Source of the DNA: Pandoraea nosoerga
Lineage (GTDB): Bacteria > Pseudomonadota > Gammaproteobacteria > Burkholderiales > Burkholderiaceae
DNA length: 64,000 nucleotides
Reading direction: 5' to 3'
Assembly (NCBI RefSeq): GCF_902459585.1
Contig: NZ_CABPSC010000014.1
Coordinates: 1-64,000 of the forward strand
The notes below the pieces were generated by a model, which was not told the DNA's origin, searched no databases, and worked only from the letters and a program-made list of their open reading frames with translations. Made by a program: the position numbers and the translations under genes. Positions within the stretch are counted from its first letter, which is position 1. The number at the start of each line of letters is the position of its first letter. This document shows positions 51,854 to 63,042 of this stretch, one piece after another.

Positions 51854-54751
51854 GTGAGTTCACCCGAAGACCCCATCGACATCACGTCCTACTCGCGTTA
51901 CGCCGCGCGCATGCTGGCGAGTCGCCCCGCGCTGGCCGAAGCGCTGCCGACACTGGCCGAGCATCCGGTGGACGCCTGCTGGCTCGCCCGTCGCTTCGAG
52001 GCCATCACCGGCGCCACGCTCACGGCGCTCATGCCGCCCACGCCGCCCACGTCACCTGAACAGCCCCCGGGCGTGCCGGGCCTGGACGAGGCCGGGCTGG
52101 CACGCGCGCTGCGCGTGTTGCGTGCCGAGGCGATCTGCACCGTCATGCAGCGCGATCTGGACGGACGCGCCGAACTCTCCGAAGTCACCGAGGCGATGAC
52201 GGCGCTCGCCGAGTTTGCCGTGCAGGCGGGCATCGCGGTGCTCTCGCGCGAACTCGAGGCGATTCACGGCGTGCCGCGCAATGCCGAAGGCGAGCGGCAG
52301 ACGCTGGGTGTGGTGGGCATGGGCAAGCTCGGCGGGCGCGAACTGAACGTCTCTTCGGACATCGATCTGATCTTCCTTTATGAAGACGACGGCGACACCT
52401 GCGCGCCGGACGGCGCCGATGCGGCCAAGGCGAGCCGGATTCGCCCGCTCTCCAATCACGAATTCTTCACGAAGCTCGGTCGCAAGCTGATTGGCCTGAT
52501 TTCGGAGCTCACGCCCGACGGCTATGTGTTTCGGGTGGACATGCGTCTGCGCCCGAACGGCGATTCCGGCCCGCTCGTGTGCAGCCTGCCCATGCTCGAA
52601 GAGTACTTCTATGTGCAGGGGCGCGAGTGGGAGCGCTATGCGTGGATCAAGGGACGGCTGGTCTCGGAGGTGGCGAGCGAGCCGGGCAAGCGCATCGAGC
52701 GATTGCTGGCTTCGCTGGTGCAGCCGTTCGTCTTCCGTCGCTATCTCGATTACGGCGTGATCGGAGCAATTCGCGCGCTGCACGAGCAGATTCGCCATGA
52801 GGCCGAACGGCGGGCGCGTGCCAAGCCGGCGCGCATCAACGACATCAAGCTAGGCCGCGGAGGCATTCGCGAAGTCGAGTTCTCCGCGCAGGTGTTTCAG
52901 CTGATCCGGGGCGGGCAGGAGCCCGAGCTGCGTGTGCGGCCGACGCTCGCCGTGCTCGGCGTAGCGGCCCGGCGCGGCTGGCTCGCGCAGCACGTGGCGG
53001 ATCAGTTAAGCCACGCCTACGTCTTTTTGCGCAAACTGGAGCACCGTATCCAGTATCTCGACGACGCGCAGACGCACATCCTGCCCGCGCCCGGCGACGA
53101 CCGTCTCGCCGTGGCGCGTGCCATGGGCTTTGCGGACGAGGCGACGTTCATGACCGTGCTCGATGAGCACCGCGAGTTCGTGGCCGCGCAGTTCGATGAG
53201 ATCTTCGCCGACAAGGCGAACGGCAACGGACAGAAGGGCGGCCGGGCGTCGACCGGCGCGGGCGATTGCGAGTGCCCGCCCGAATTGTGGAGCGAATGCC
53301 TCGCCGACGAGGCGCAGACCGGCGATCTGGGCAACCAGCTCACGCGCCTGGGCTTCACCGATGCCGAGGGTGCGCTCGAGCGGCTGCGCGCCGTGTGGAC
53401 GTCCTCGCGCTACAAGGCGCTCGGCGAGCAGAGCCGGCGGCGTTTCGATCAGCTCGTGCAGCGCGCCGTGGAGGGCGCGGCGGGCACGGGCGAAGCGGAC
53501 GCCGTGCTCGCGCGCATGCTCGGTCTGCTCTCGAGCATCAGCCGTCGCAGCTCGTACCTCGCGCTGCTCACCGAATATCCGCGCGCGCTCGAGCGCGTGG
53601 TCAAGGTACTGGCCGGCTCGCGCTGGGCGGCGGGCTACCTGATCAGCCACCCGCAACTGCTCGACGAATTGCTCGACGACGAAGCGCTCGCCGCGCCGTT
53701 CGACTGGCCGGCGTTCAAGACGCAACTGCTGCTGAGCCTGAACGCCGCCGGCGCGGCCGGCAACGTGGAAGTGCAGATGGACATCCTGCGTCGCGCTCAC
53801 CACGCCGAAGTGTTCCGGATTCTGCTGCTCGATCTGCAGGGCGCGCTGTCGGTCGAAGCGATCGGCGACCGGCTCTCGGAGCTGGCCGACATCATCGTCG
53901 ACGTGACCATCTCGACGGTGTGGCCGCACGTGGCGACGCGCCACCGTGAAGTGCCGCGCTTTTCCGTCATCGCTTACGGCAAGCTTGGCGGCAAGGAGCT
54001 CGGCTACGCGTCCGATCTGGATCTGATCTTCCTGTACGACGATGACGACGAGCGCGCGCCGGACGCCTACGCCGCACTCGCCCGCCGCTTCGTGACGTGG
54101 CTCACGACGCACACGGGCGCCGGCATGTTGTTCGACGTCGACCTTCGCTTGCGACCCAACGGCCTGTCGGGCCTGCTGGTGACGAACATCCAGAGTTTCC
54201 GTCAGTATCAGTTCCGCGAGGGCAATGCCAACACCGCGTGGGTGTGGGAGCATCAGGCGCTCACGCGCGCGCGTTTCTGCGCGGGGGACGAGGCCATCGG
54301 GGCGGCGTTCGAGAGCATTCGCGCGCAGGTGCTCGCCACGCCGCGCGAAGCGGGGCCGCTCGCGCAGGAAATCGTGGCGATGCGTCGCAAGGTGCTCGAG
54401 GGGCATCCGAATCCGACGGCGCTGTTCGACCTCAAGCACGATCGCGGCGGCATGGTCGACATCGAATTCACGGTGCAGTATCTGGTGCTGCTGCATTCGG
54501 GCGCGCACCCGGCGCTGCTGCGCAATGCGGGCAATATCGCGCTGTTGCGCGAAGCGGCGCAGCTGGGGCTCATCGACGCGAAGCTCGCCGAGGACGCCGC
54601 GGCCGCATATCGCACGTACCGCAAGCGTCAGCACAAGCTGCGGCTCGACGGGGTGGAGGCGGCGCGCGTGCCGGCCGATCAGGTCGCCGCCGAACGCGAC
54701 GCGGTCGTCGCGCTATGGGATTCCGTGTTCGCGGACGCCGGGCCGGTGTAA
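51854..54751 (+). CDS. glnE: bifunctional glutamine-synthetase adenylyltransferase/deadenylase
   Basis: A 965-residue enzyme that controls glutamine synthetase by AMP attachment and removal under PII. It has two nucleotidyltransferase domains, each with the GxGKLGGxEL...SDxDL signature: 'VVGMGKLGGRELNVSSDIDLIFLY' (about 155, deadenylase half) and 'VIAYGKLGGKELGYASDLDLIFLYDDDDE' (about 705, adenylylase half). Each is followed by 'DMRLRPNG' or 'DLRLRPNG', and 'KLGRGGIREVEF' or 'KHDRGGMVDIEF' lies in the linker. The start is uncertain; a GTG with GGAAG upstream gives a family-like N-terminus ('YSRYAARML'). Confidence 0.94.
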   Translation: MSSPEDPIDITSYSRYAARMLASRPALAEALPTLAEHPVDACWLARRFEAITGATLTALMPPTPPTSPEQPPGVPGLDEAGLARALRVLRAEAICTVMQRDLDGRAELSEVTEAMTALAEFAVQAGIAVLSRELEAIHGVPRNAEGERQTLGVVGMGKLGGRELNVSSDIDLIFLYEDDGDTCAPDGADAAKASRIRPLSNHEFFTKLGRKLIGLISELTPDGYVFRVDMRLRPNGDSGPLVCSLPMLEEYFYVQGREWERYAWIKGRLVSEVASEPGKRIERLLASLVQPFVFRRYLDYGVIGAIRALHEQIRHEAERRARAKPARINDIKLGRGGIREVEFSAQVFQLIRGGQEPELRVRPTLAVLGVAARRGWLAQHVADQLSHAYVFLRKLEHRIQYLDDAQTHILPAPGDDRLAVARAMGFADEATFMTVLDEHREFVAAQFDEIFADKANGNGQKGGRASTGAGDCECPPELWSECLADEAQTGDLGNQLTRLGFTDAEGALERLRAVWTSSRYKALGEQSRRRFDQLVQRAVEGAAGTGEADAVLARMLGLLSSISRRSSYLALLTEYPRALERVVKVLAGSRWAAGYLISHPQLLDELLDDEALAAPFDWPAFKTQLLLSLNAAGAAGNVEVQMDILRRAHHAEVFRILLLDLQGALSVEAIGDRLSELADIIVDVTISTVWPHVATRHREVPRFSVIAYGKLGGKELGYASDLDLIFLYDDDDERAPDAYAALARRFVTWLTTHTGAGMLFDVDLRLRPNGLSGLLVTNIQSFRQYQFREGNANTAWVWEHQALTRARFCAGDEAIGAAFESIRAQVLATPREAGPLAQEIVAMRRKVLEGHPNPTALFDLKHDRGGMVDIEFTVQYLVLLHSGAHPALLRNAGNIALLREAAQLGLIDAKLAEDAAAAYRTYRKRQHKLRLDGVEAARVPADQVAAERDAVVALWDSVFADAGPV

Positions 54752-54764
54752 CGGCGGCCGCGGT

Positions 54765-56429
54765 TCAGAGCGCGAGCATCTCGCGCGCGTGCTTGCGCGT
54801 GGTCGCCGTGATTTCGACGCCGCCGAGCATGCGCGCGATCTCCTCGACGCGTTCCGTGCGACCCAGCGGCTCGATCTCGCTCATGGTCGTATCGCCGTCG
54901 CTGCGCTTCTTCACGCGCAGGTGCTGATGGCCCAGGGCCGCCACTTGCGGCAGGTGGGTCACGCACAGGACCTGCCGCCCCTGCCCCAACTCGCGCAGCA
55001 GGCGGCCCACGACCTCGGCAACCGCGCCGCCGATGCCGGAATCGACTTCGTCGAAAATCAGCGTCGGCGTGAGGCTGGCGCTGCTCGCGATCACCTGCAG
55101 CGCCAGACTGATGCGCGCGAGTTCGCCGCCGGAGGCCACCTTCGCCAGTGGCCGCGTCGGCACGCCGGGGTGGCCGGCGACGAGAAACTCGACCGTCTCC
55201 AGGCCGAAAGACTGCGCCTCGCCGGCCGGATGGAGGGCCACTTCGAAGCGGCCGCCCGGCATCGAGAGGTCCTGCATCGCGCGCGTGACTTCGCGCGAGA
55301 GCGACGCCGCGGCCTGTGCGCGCGCCTTCGAGAGCGCCCCGGCGAGCTCGAGGTAGGCGGTGTGCGCGGCGTCGGCGGCGGCCTGCATTGCCGCCGTGTC
55401 CTGTGACGCCGTAAGTTCTTCGAGCTGCGCGCGCCGCTCAGCCAGTTCGGCGGGCAATTGCTCGGGCGTCACCCGGAACTTGCGCGCGGCCGAGTGCAGC
55501 GCATCGAGCCGCTGCTCGACCACGGCCAGACGCTCCGGGTCGAGGTCGATGCGTTGCGCATAGTGCGTGAGCGAATGCACGGCCTCGCGCAACTGAATTT
55601 CGGCGGGTTCGAGCGCGGCCAGCGCGTCGGCGAGTCCGGCGTCGATCTCCGCCAGCTCGCGAATCTGATGCACGACGTGGCCGAGCGACGGCACGATGGC
55701 GCCATCGGCCTCGGCGAGCGCGTCGAGCGCGCCCTGAACGCCGTTGATGAGGCTCGCGGCGTGGGACAGGCGGCGGTGCTCGGCGCTCACCTCGTCCCAC
55801 TCGCCCTCCTGCGGCGCGAGCTTGTCGAGTTCGGCCGTCTGCCATTCGAGGCGCTCGCGCTCCAACTGTAGCTCGCGGTCGCGCCCGTGCGCCTGCTCGC
55901 AACGCTTGACCAGCCGGCGCCATTCCTTGTGCGCCGCGGCCGTGTCGGCCGCCAGTGTGGCCGCGCCGGCATGCGAGTCGAGCAGGCGGCGCTGCGCGTC
56001 GGGGCGTAGCAACTGCTGGTGAGCGTGCTGGCCGTGAATGTCGACCAGCATGTCGCCGAGCTCGCGCAGCTGCGCGAGCGTGGCCGGGGTACCGTTGATG
56101 AAGGCGCGCGAGCGGCCGCTGGCGTCGAGCACGCGGCGCAGCAGCACGCCGCCGTGCTCCTCGAGCGAGAGGGCTTGCGCCTGCAACCAGGCTTCGAGAT
56201 CGGGACGGGCGGTGGCGTCGGCGGCGAATTCGGCGGTGATGTCGGCACGGGGCTGCCCCGTGCGCACCATGCTGGCGTCGCCGCGCTCACCCAGGGCCAG
56301 CGCGAGCGCGTCGATCAGGATCGACTTGCCCGCGCCGGTCTCGCCGGAAAACACGGTGAAGCCGGCGGAGAACTCCAGGTCGAGACGATCGACGATCACG
56401 AAATCGCGAATCGAGAGACTGCGTAGCAT
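54765..56429 (-). CDS. recN: DNA repair protein RecN
   Basis: A 554-residue SMC-like ATPase of double-strand-break repair. Walker A 'GETGAGKSILIDAL' (about 29-42) and 'INGTPATLAQLRELGDMLVDIHGQHAHQQLL' lie in the N-half. The central region (about 165-380) is coiled-coil. The C-terminal ABC signature 'ASGGELARISLALQVI' and Walker B 'TLIFDEVDSGIGGAVAEVVGRLL' complete the ATPase head. It converges on glnE and lies 22 bp after nadK. Confidence 0.96.
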   Translation of the reverse strand: MLRSLSIRDFVIVDRLDLEFSAGFTVFSGETGAGKSILIDALALALGERGDASMVRTGQPRADITAEFAADATARPDLEAWLQAQALSLEEHGGVLLRRVLDASGRSRAFINGTPATLAQLRELGDMLVDIHGQHAHQQLLRPDAQRRLLDSHAGAATLAADTAAAHKEWRRLVKRCEQAHGRDRELQLERERLEWQTAELDKLAPQEGEWDEVSAEHRRLSHAASLINGVQGALDALAEADGAIVPSLGHVVHQIRELAEIDAGLADALAALEPAEIQLREAVHSLTHYAQRIDLDPERLAVVEQRLDALHSAARKFRVTPEQLPAELAERRAQLEELTASQDTAAMQAAADAAHTAYLELAGALSKARAQAAASLSREVTRAMQDLSMPGGRFEVALHPAGEAQSFGLETVEFLVAGHPGVPTRPLAKVASGGELARISLALQVIASSASLTPTLIFDEVDSGIGGAVAEVVGRLLRELGQGRQVLCVTHLPQVAALGHQHLRVKKRSDGDTTMSEIEPLGRTERVEEIARMLGGVEITATTRKHAREMLAL

Positions 56430-56451
56430 GAGGTGTCGAAGAAGGCGTGGG

Positions 56452-57360
56452 TCAGTTCTGCGGCGTATCTTCGTCGGAGATATGCTCGTTCCAGTGCAGC
56501 TTGCGGCGCAGCGTGGCGTAGTAGTTGTAGCCGACCGGATGCAGGAACGTTACCTGATGCTCGGAGCGGCTCACCAGGATCTTGTCGCCCTGACGCAATT
56601 CGGCAAACGACTGCATATCGAAATTGGCGCCGACCTCGCGCCCGCCCGTGATCGTGATGACGATGTCGCTGGAGTCGGGCAGCACGATCGGGCGGTTCGA
56701 CAGCGCGTGCGGCGCGATCGGCACGAGCACCACGCCGCCCAGGCGCGGATGCAGGATCGGGCCGGTGGCCGAGAGTGCATAGGCGGTCGAGCCGGTCGGG
56801 GTGGCGACGATCAGGCCGTCCGAGCGCTGCTTGTACATGAAGCGGCCGTCGACGTCCACGCGCAGCTCGACCATGCCCGAGATGCCGGAACGGTTCACGA
56901 CCACGTCGTTGAAGGCGAGGGTGTCGTAGAGCGTCTTGCCGTCGCGCTCGATGCGCGCGGCGAGCAGCGTGCGCTGCTCCGCTTCGAAATGCCCTTCGAG
57001 CATGGCCGGCACGACCTGACGCATGTCGTCGAGCGGAATATCGGTGATGAAGCCGACGCGCCCGTGGTTCACGCCGATGAGCGGCACCTTCGACGCGGCA
57101 AGCTGGCGGCCGACGCCGAGCATCGTGCCGTCGCCGCCCACCACCACGGCCACATCGGCGCTCGTGCCGATCTCGAGGATGTCGAGCGTGCCGTACCGGT
57201 CGGCGGCAGTGCCGATGTTGCGCGCGGTATCGCGCTCGAACACCACGTGGTGCCCGCGCTGGGCAATGCATGCCGCCAGCGTGAGCAATGGCTCGGCAAC
57301 ACCGTCGGCATGGTATTTCCCGACGAGCGCTACGGTCTTGAAAGGGCTCCCTGTTTTCAT
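56452..57360 (-). CDS. nadK: NAD kinase
   Basis: A 302-residue enzyme phosphorylating NAD+ to NADP+. The ATP/NAD site '[16 protein letters not shown]' (about 73-88), '[12 protein letters not shown]', 'NDVVVNR' and '[24 protein letters not shown]' are all present. The ATG at 57360 was chosen from the family N-terminus. It is divergent from hrcA, with 116 bp between the starts. Confidence 0.96.
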   Translation of the reverse strand: MKTGSPFKTVALVGKYHADGVAEPLLTLAACIAQRGHHVVFERDTARNIGTAADRYGTLDILEIGTSADVAVVVGGDGTMLGVGRQLAASKVPLIGVNHGRVGFITDIPLDDMRQVVPAMLEGHFEAEQRTLLAARIERDGKTLYDTLAFNDVVVNRSGISGMVELRVDVDGRFMYKQRSDGLIVATPTGSTAYALSATGPILHPRLGGVVLVPIAPHALSNRPIVLPDSSDIVITITGGREVGANFDMQSFAELRQGDKILVSRSEHQVTFLHPVGYNYYATLRRKLHWNEHISDEDTPQN

Positions 57361-57463
57361 GCCGCCATTACACCATAAGTCGATGACAGCAACCATTGGC
57401 AAGCGCGCCACACCGAGGGCCCGGTTCCGGGGGTGACGCACGCCGCGTATGCATATTTCGCGT

Positions 57464-57469
57464 TACAAT
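57464..57469 (+). promoter_or_regulatory. -10 box very close to the hrcA start
   Basis: TACAAT ends only 7 bp before the hrcA ATG, so transcription from it would begin at or next to the start codon, giving a nearly leaderless mRNA. The -35 region is poor. Confidence 0.4.
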
Positions 57470-57476
57470 TTTTGCC

Positions 57477-58505
57477 ATGCTAGATCAACGTGCGCAAACC
57501 CTCCTCAAGACCCTGATCGAACGGTACATCGAAGATGGCCAACCGGTCGGCTCGCGCACGCTTTCTCGCTACTCTGGACTCGACCTGTCGCCGGCCACGA
57601 TCCGCAACGTGATGGTCGACCTGGAGGCGCTTGGTTTCGTGTCGAGCCCCCATACATCGGCCGGGCGCGTGCCCACGCCGCGAGCCTACCGGCTGTTCGT
57701 CGACACCATGCTCACGGTGCGCCCGCTCGAGGAAGCCGTGCATCAGCTCGCGTCGCAGGTGCAGAACCGCCTGCAGCCGGCCGGCCCCCAGCAACTGGTC
57801 GCTTCGGCCGCGCAGGTGCTCTCGAACCTGTCCCAGTTCGCGGGCGTGGTGCTTACGCCGCGCCGCAGCCAGACCTTCCGGCAAATCGAATTCCTGCGCC
57901 TGTCCGACAAGCGGGTGCTGCTGATCATCGTCACGCCCGAAGGCGACGTGCAGAACCGCATCATCCTGACCGAGAAGGACTATTCGCCGGCACAACTGGT
58001 CGAGGCGGCGAACTACCTGAACGCCCACTTCGGCGGCCACAGTTTCGACGATGTGCGCGCTTACTTGCGCGGCGAGCTCGACGCCTTGCGCTCCGACATG
58101 AGCGCGCTCATGCAGGCCGCCGTCGAGGCAGGCTCCGACGCCATGGCCGACACCACGCGCGAGAGCGTGCTCATCTCGGGCGAGCGCAACCTGCTCGGCG
58201 TGGAGGACCTGTCGTCGAACATGGAGCGGCTGCGCAAGCTTTTCGACGTCTTCGAGTCCAAAACGAGCCTGTTGCAGTTGCTCGACGTCTCGAGCCGTGC
58301 GCAAGGCGTGCAGATCTTCATTGGCGGCGAATCGAGCCTGGTGCCGATCGAGGAGATGACGGTCATCACCGCGCCCTACGAAGTCGACGGCGAAGTCGTC
58401 GGCACGCTCGGCGTGATCGGTCCGACGCGCATGGCTTACGAGCGCGTGATTCCCATCGTCGACATCACCGCCAAGCTGCTGTCGAACGCGCTCAGCCAGC
58501 ATTGA
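57477..58505 (+). CDS. hrcA: heat-inducible transcription repressor HrcA
   Basis: A 342-residue repressor of chaperone genes. It has an N-terminal winged HTH ('[75 protein letters not shown]'), then the dimerisation and C-terminal domain with '[27 protein letters not shown]' and '[21 protein letters not shown]'. No CIRCE operator was seen in the window. There is no Shine-Dalgarno sequence, consistent with the -10 box just upstream. Confidence 0.96.
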   Translation: MLDQRAQTLLKTLIERYIEDGQPVGSRTLSRYSGLDLSPATIRNVMVDLEALGFVSSPHTSAGRVPTPRAYRLFVDTMLTVRPLEEAVHQLASQVQNRLQPAGPQQLVASAAQVLSNLSQFAGVVLTPRRSQTFRQIEFLRLSDKRVLLIIVTPEGDVQNRIILTEKDYSPAQLVEAANYLNAHFGGHSFDDVRAYLRGELDALRSDMSALMQAAVEAGSDAMADTTRESVLISGERNLLGVEDLSSNMERLRKLFDVFESKTSLLQLLDVSSRAQGVQIFIGGESSLVPIEEMTVITAPYEVDGEVVGTLGVIGPTRMAYERVIPIVDITAKLLSNALSQH

Positions 58506-58800
58506 GACGCCGCGCCGAGCGCGGTGCAGCCGCGCCCGGCGGCTCCCTTCCGGTTACATCCCAGTAGCATTCCTTTACACGCTGTCACATACGGCGGGCT
58601 TAGGCTCGAAGTGTCACTCGTGGTGAGCCGAAGCGGTGTTCCGGGACCGGCGTTCCTGGCGGCACCCCGACGGCGGCCGACGCGATGGCGGCCGCCGAAA
58701 GATTCGGACAGAGCGACGAGATGGCGCGCCCGCCAACGCATGCCGCGTTCGGCGTCATGGGTGCGATCGATGTGATGGCCCGGAGTGGCCCGGAGTCTTT

Positions 58801-61272
58801 ATGAAACCCCTCATTTCCTGGCGGACGGTGGTTCGCTATCTCGGCGTCGGGCTCGCGTTGGGAGCCCTGGGCGCGGCCGGCGTTCCGGCGCTCGCACAGG
58901 CACAGAGCGCGGACCCGCCGAGCCGGGTCGCGCGTCTGAACGAGTTTGCCGGCACCGTGACCTACGCCCCGGCCGGCACCAACGACTGGCGTTATGCCGA
59001 TCGCAACCGGCCGCTCACCACGGGCGACGCCGTGTGGGTCGAGCGCAACAGCCGCGCGGAAATGCACGTGGGCGGCACGGCCGTTCGCATGGGGCCCGCC
59101 ACCAGCGTCGCGCTCTCGGCCGTCACCGACGAGAATGTGCAACTGAACGTAACGCAGGGCACCCTTGGCGTTCGCCTGCGCAGCTATGACCCGAACCAGC
59201 CCTACGAGATCGATACGCCGAATCTGGCGTTCGTGCCGCAGCAGGCCGGGGAATACCGCGTGGACGTCGACCCGAACGGCGTGACCACGGTCAGCGTCTG
59301 GCGCGGGGCGGGCACGGCGTATGGGCAGGGCGCGTCGGTGCCGCTGCAGCAGGGGCAGCGCGTGGCCTTCGTCGGGCAGAACCTCACGCAGCAACCGAGC
59401 GGGCCGCTCGTTGCCGACACGTTCGATCAGTGGATGCGCGAGCGCGATGCCCGGGAGGACGCATCCGTGTCCGCGCGCTACGTGCCGCGGGACATGACGG
59501 GCTTCGAAAGCCTGGACGACTACGGCCAATGGCAGGAGACGCCGACCTACGGCGCCGTGTGGGTGCCTTCCAACGTACCCTCGGGCTGGGCGCCGTATCG
59601 GACGGGACACTGGGTCTGGGTCGACCCGTGGGGCTGGACGTGGATCGACGACGCACCCTGGGGCTTCGCGCCGTATCACTACGGCCGCTGGGCATATGTC
59701 GACGCGCGCTGGTGCTGGGTGCCGGGGCCGGCCGCCGTGCGACCCGTGTACGCGCCGGCGCTGGTCGGCTGGGTTGGCGGCAGCAGCGGCGGCAATGCGT
59801 GGGGCGTGGCGTTTGCGGCGGGCGGCGTGGGCCTCGCCTGGTTCGCGCTGGGTCCGCACGACCCGTATCGTCCGGCCTATCACGCGAGCTCGGCGTACAT
59901 CACCAACGTCAATCGCTCCACGATCGTCAAGACGACCAACATTACCAACATCAACGTCAATAACGTGTACGTGAACCGGAACGTTCGCGGCGCCGTGTCG
60001 ACGCTGCCGGCGCAGGCGTTCGTGCAGGGGCGTCCGGTGGGGGCGCCCGCGGCGTTGGCCGCACCGCGCCAGGGACAGGGCTGGCGCGTGGGCAACACGC
60101 CGGGCGTGGCGCCTGTGCAGCAGAGCCTCGTCGGCAGCAGTCGTCCCGCGGCGGGCGCGCCGCCGGCCGGGGTGTTCAACCGCCAGGTGCTCGCCACGCG
60201 CGCGCCGGCCGTTCGCGCGATGACGTCGCGCGAATTGACGAGCAACCTGCATCCCGTGCCCAACGCCGGCGGGACGCCGCTGGCATTCGGCGCGAACGGG
60301 CGGCAGGGACGGGACAATCCGGCCGGTCGGGCCAATGCCGCGAACGGCACCGTGCCAGCCCGCGTGCAACCTCGCGTGATGGTCGTCAGTACTCGCACGC
60401 CGGTGGGCGCGCCGATCAGCGGTGATGGTGAGAACCGCGCCACGGAACCCGCCCGGGCTGCCCGAGGGGCGGCGGGGGCAGCGCCGGCGCAAGGCGGTCT
60501 GCCGCCAACGGGCGCGGCGCCGTCCGCGCACGGCGTGCCGCAGGCGCCCCAGCCGGGACGTAGCGTGCCGCATCCGCCGGCCGCCGCGACGCCGGGGCAG
60601 CCCTCGTCGACGATGCAGCCTCCGGCACGAGGCGAGGCGCCGCAAGGCCTGATGCAACCGGGCCACGACGCCGCGCAGCGCGACATGCAGATGCGCCGCC
60701 GGGCGCCGCAATCTCCGGAACCACCGCAATCGACGCAGTCTCCGGGCGCCGCGCCTTCGGCGCGTCAGGTGCCGAACGCCCCCAACACGCCGAACGAAGG
60801 CGAGCCGGCGCGCCGGGCGCAGCAGTGGCAGACTCGCCCCGAGCCGTCCGTGCCACAGGGGCAGTCGGCGGCGCCGGTACGCCCGCGACCGCAGTACGAG
60901 CGAGCGCCAGTACACCCGGAGTCCGGTCCGCAGTCTCGTCCCGAGCGTCGTCCGGAAACCCAGCCCATGCCAAGTCCGCAGCCGCAGCCGCAGACCGAGC
61001 GCGCGCAGTCGCGCCCGGCGTTGCCGGCTGCGCCGCAAGCACGTCCGCAACCTCATCCGGAACCGCAGCCCGCGCCGCAAGCGCGTCCGCAGCCACAGCC
61101 CGAACGTCCGCAGGCTGCACCGCATCCCCAGCCGCAGGAACGCCCGCATCCCCAGCCGGCGCCGCGCGAGAACCGTCAGAACCATACTGAGGGCTCGCGG
61201 GCACCGGCGCACGACGAGCGCTCGTCCGTCGCCCATCGCCCGTCGCACGAAGGCGTTCCCCCACGCGGCTGA
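58801..61272 (+). CDS. FecR-domain/DUF6600 secreted protein with Pro/Gln-rich tail
   Basis: An 823-residue exported protein. The signal peptide is '[22 protein letters not shown]' (cleavage about 34). A FecR-like beta domain follows (about 40-190: '[15 protein letters not shown]', '[28 protein letters not shown]', '[16 protein letters not shown]'). Next is a Trp-rich DUF6600-type block (about 245-335: 'GYWP'-like repeats such as '[28 protein letters not shown]'), then a His-containing segment and about 400 residues of Pro/Gln/Arg low complexity. The function is unknown; cell-envelope association is likely. The ATG at 58801 has GGAG 5 bp upstream. It sits between hrcA and hemH, which are usually adjacent. 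Confidence 0.8.
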   Translation: MKPLISWRTVVRYLGVGLALGALGAAGVPALAQAQSADPPSRVARLNEFAGTVTYAPAGTNDWRYADRNRPLTTGDAVWVERNSRAEMHVGGTAVRMGPATSVALSAVTDENVQLNVTQGTLGVRLRSYDPNQPYEIDTPNLAFVPQQAGEYRVDVDPNGVTTVSVWRGAGTAYGQGASVPLQQGQRVAFVGQNLTQQPSGPLVADTFDQWMRERDAREDASVSARYVPRDMTGFESLDDYGQWQETPTYGAVWVPSNVPSGWAPYRTGHWVWVDPWGWTWIDDAPWGFAPYHYGRWAYVDARWCWVPGPAAVRPVYAPALVGWVGGSSGGNAWGVAFAAGGVGLAWFALGPHDPYRPAYHASSAYITNVNRSTIVKTTNITNINVNNVYVNRNVRGAVSTLPAQAFVQGRPVGAPAALAAPRQGQGWRVGNTPGVAPVQQSLVGSSRPAAGAPPAGVFNRQVLATRAPAVRAMTSRELTSNLHPVPNAGGTPLAFGANGRQGRDNPAGRANAANGTVPARVQPRVMVVSTRTPVGAPISGDGENRATEPARAARGAAGAAPAQGGLPPTGAAPSAHGVPQAPQPGRSVPHPPAAATPGQPSSTMQPPARGEAPQGLMQPGHDAAQRDMQMRRRAPQSPEPPQSTQSPGAAPSARQVPNAPNTPNEGEPARRAQQWQTRPEPSVPQGQSAAPVRPRPQYERAPVHPESGPQSRPERRPETQPMPSPQPQPQTERAQSRPALPAAPQARPQPHPEPQPAPQARPQPQPERPQAAPHPQPQERPHPQPAPRENRQNHTEGSRAPAHDERSSVAHRPSHEGVPPRG

Positions 61273-61459
61273 CACCCCGCCGCGAAGGCCGGCCTCCCTG
61301 CGGCCTCACTGCCTCGCTGCGCCGCTGCCCCGCCGCCTCGCGTCGCGGGTGGGCGTGCGAGCGAGGGGGCCCGCCGTGGCGCGAACATTCGCGCCACCGT
61401 GCCACCGTGCCGTCGCTGCGCCTCCGGAAGCGCGCCGGGTTTGCGGTAAAGTACGTTTC

Positions 61460-62635
61460 ATGCGCTTCGATCCCGAACCCATTTCGCATGGCCAGACCGG
61501 CAAGACTGCCGTTCTGCTGATCAACCTCGGCACGCCCGATGAGCCACGCCCCGCGGCGGTGCGCCGCTACCTGCGCGAATTCCTGTCGGATCCGCGCGTC
61601 GTGGAGATCCCGCCATGGGTGTGGCAACCGCTGCTGCGTCTGGTGATCCTGCCGTTGCGCTCGCGCCAGTCCGCACAGAAGTATGCGACGGTGTGGACGC
61701 GCGAAGGCTCGCCGCTCAAGGTCAACACCGAATACCAGACGAACGCGCTGCGCGCACTGCTGCACGCGAACGACTACGACGTCGTGGTGGACTACGCCAT
61801 GCGCTACGGCAACCCGTCGATTCCCGACCGGATCCGCGCGCTGCGTCAGAGCGGCGTGGAGCGAATCCTCGTCTTGCCGCTTTATCCGCAGTACTCGAGC
61901 AGTACGACGGCCACCGCCTGTGACACCGTTTTCCGCGTGCTCGGCCGACTGCGCAACCAGCCGGACGTGCGCACGGTGCGCGACTACCACGACCATCCCG
62001 CTTATATCGAGGCGCTGCGCCAGCAAGTCGAGGGCTATTGGCAGCAGCACGGCCGGCCCGACTTCGCGGCGGGCGAGCGTCTGTTGCTGAGCTTTCACGG
62101 CGTGCCGCGCCGCACACTGGACCTGGGCGACCCCTATCACGACCAGTGCGTGCGCACGGCGCGTTTGCTGGGCGCCGCGCTCGGGCTGGACGAGACGACT
62201 TGCCGGCTCACCTTCCAGTCGCGCTTTGGCAAGGCCGAATGGCTTCAGCCGTACACCGCGCCCACGCTCGAAGAATTGGGCCGGGGCGGCACACCGCGCG
62301 TGGACGTGTTCTGCCCGGGCTTCACGTCGGACTGCCTCGAGACCCTCGAGGAAATCAACATGGAAGGCCGTCACGCCTATCTGTCCGCGGGCGGCAAGGC
62401 GTTCCACTTCATTGCCTGCCTGAACGGCGCGAGCGCCTGGATCACCGCGCTCGGCGAGATCGCGGCGCGCCACCTGCAGGGCTGGCCGGTGCTCTCGCCC
62501 GAAGGGACGGCCGAAGCCGCGGCCGCTGCGGCTGCCTCGACACGTCAGCGTCAGGCGGCGGCCGTGGCTGCCTTCGACGAAGCGGCCGCCGCCGCGGCCT
62601 CGGCGGCCCAGGCCCACCCAGGAGCCGGCGCATGA
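61460..62635 (+). CDS. hemH: ferrochelatase
   Basis: A 391-residue terminal enzyme of haem synthesis, inserting Fe2+ into protoporphyrin IX. It has '[34 protein letters not shown]', '[15 protein letters not shown]', the catalytic His in '[23 protein letters not shown]' (about 212) and the Glu in '[19 protein letters not shown]'. A 35-residue Ala-rich C-terminal extension is unusual. Its TGA overlaps the ATG of hslR. Confidence 0.96.
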   Translation: MRFDPEPISHGQTGKTAVLLINLGTPDEPRPAAVRRYLREFLSDPRVVEIPPWVWQPLLRLVILPLRSRQSAQKYATVWTREGSPLKVNTEYQTNALRALLHANDYDVVVDYAMRYGNPSIPDRIRALRQSGVERILVLPLYPQYSSSTTATACDTVFRVLGRLRNQPDVRTVRDYHDHPAYIEALRQQVEGYWQQHGRPDFAAGERLLLSFHGVPRRTLDLGDPYHDQCVRTARLLGAALGLDETTCRLTFQSRFGKAEWLQPYTAPTLEELGRGGTPRVDVFCPGFTSDCLETLEEINMEGRHAYLSAGGKAFHFIACLNGASAWITALGEIAARHLQGWPVLSPEGTAEAAAAAAASTRQRQAAAVAAFDEAAAAAASAAQAHPGAGA

Positions 62636-63033
62636 CGATCAAGATAGACGATTCGCCGCAGGCCGCCACGCGCATCGACAAATGGCTGTGGGCGGCGCGC
62701 TTTTTCAAGACGCGCTCGCTCGCCACGCAGGCCATCGACCGTGGCCGCGTGCTGTGCAACGATGCACGCATCAAGCCCGCGCGCGACGTGCATCCGGGCG
62801 ATCTCCTGTTAGTGGACAACGGCAGCACACGGTGGGAAGTGCGCGTGAAGGCCATTGCGGAGGTGCGAGGCCCGGCGTCGGTCGCGCAGTCGCTCTATGA
62901 GGAGACGCAGGCGAGCGTTCGCGCGCGCGCCGAGGAAAGCGAGCGCCGGCGCCTCTTCCAGGAACCGGCCGCGCAGATGCACGGCCGCCCGACCAAACGG
63001 GATCGCCGCCGGCTGGGCGGTCTCGGCGAATAG
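62632..63033 (+). CDS. hslR: ribosome-associated heat shock protein Hsp15 (S4 domain)
   Basis: A 133-residue RNA-binding protein that recycles stalled 50S-peptidyl-tRNA complexes after heat shock. The S4 domain is complete: '[50 protein letters not shown]' (about 14-63). A basic C-terminal tail '[14 protein letters not shown]' follows. It is translationally coupled to hemH (ATGA). Confidence 0.93.
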   Translation: MTIKIDDSPQAATRIDKWLWAARFFKTRSLATQAIDRGRVLCNDARIKPARDVHPGDLLLVDNGSTRWEVRVKAIAEVRGPASVAQSLYEETQASVRARAEESERRRLFQEPAAQMHGRPTKRDRRRLGGLGE

Positions 63034-63042
63034 CCGCCCGCA

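Noticed and set aside
57380-57477. A CIRCE (HrcA) operator upstream of hrcA
   Set aside because: No TTAGCACTC-N9-GAGTGCTAA-like inverted repeat could be found here or before grpE; grpE shows a sigma-32 promoter instead.
58600-61275. An 891-codon open frame antisense to the FecR/DUF6600 gene
   Set aside because: It is an Arg/His low-complexity shadow. The plus-strand frame has a signal peptide, recognisable domains and a ribosome site.
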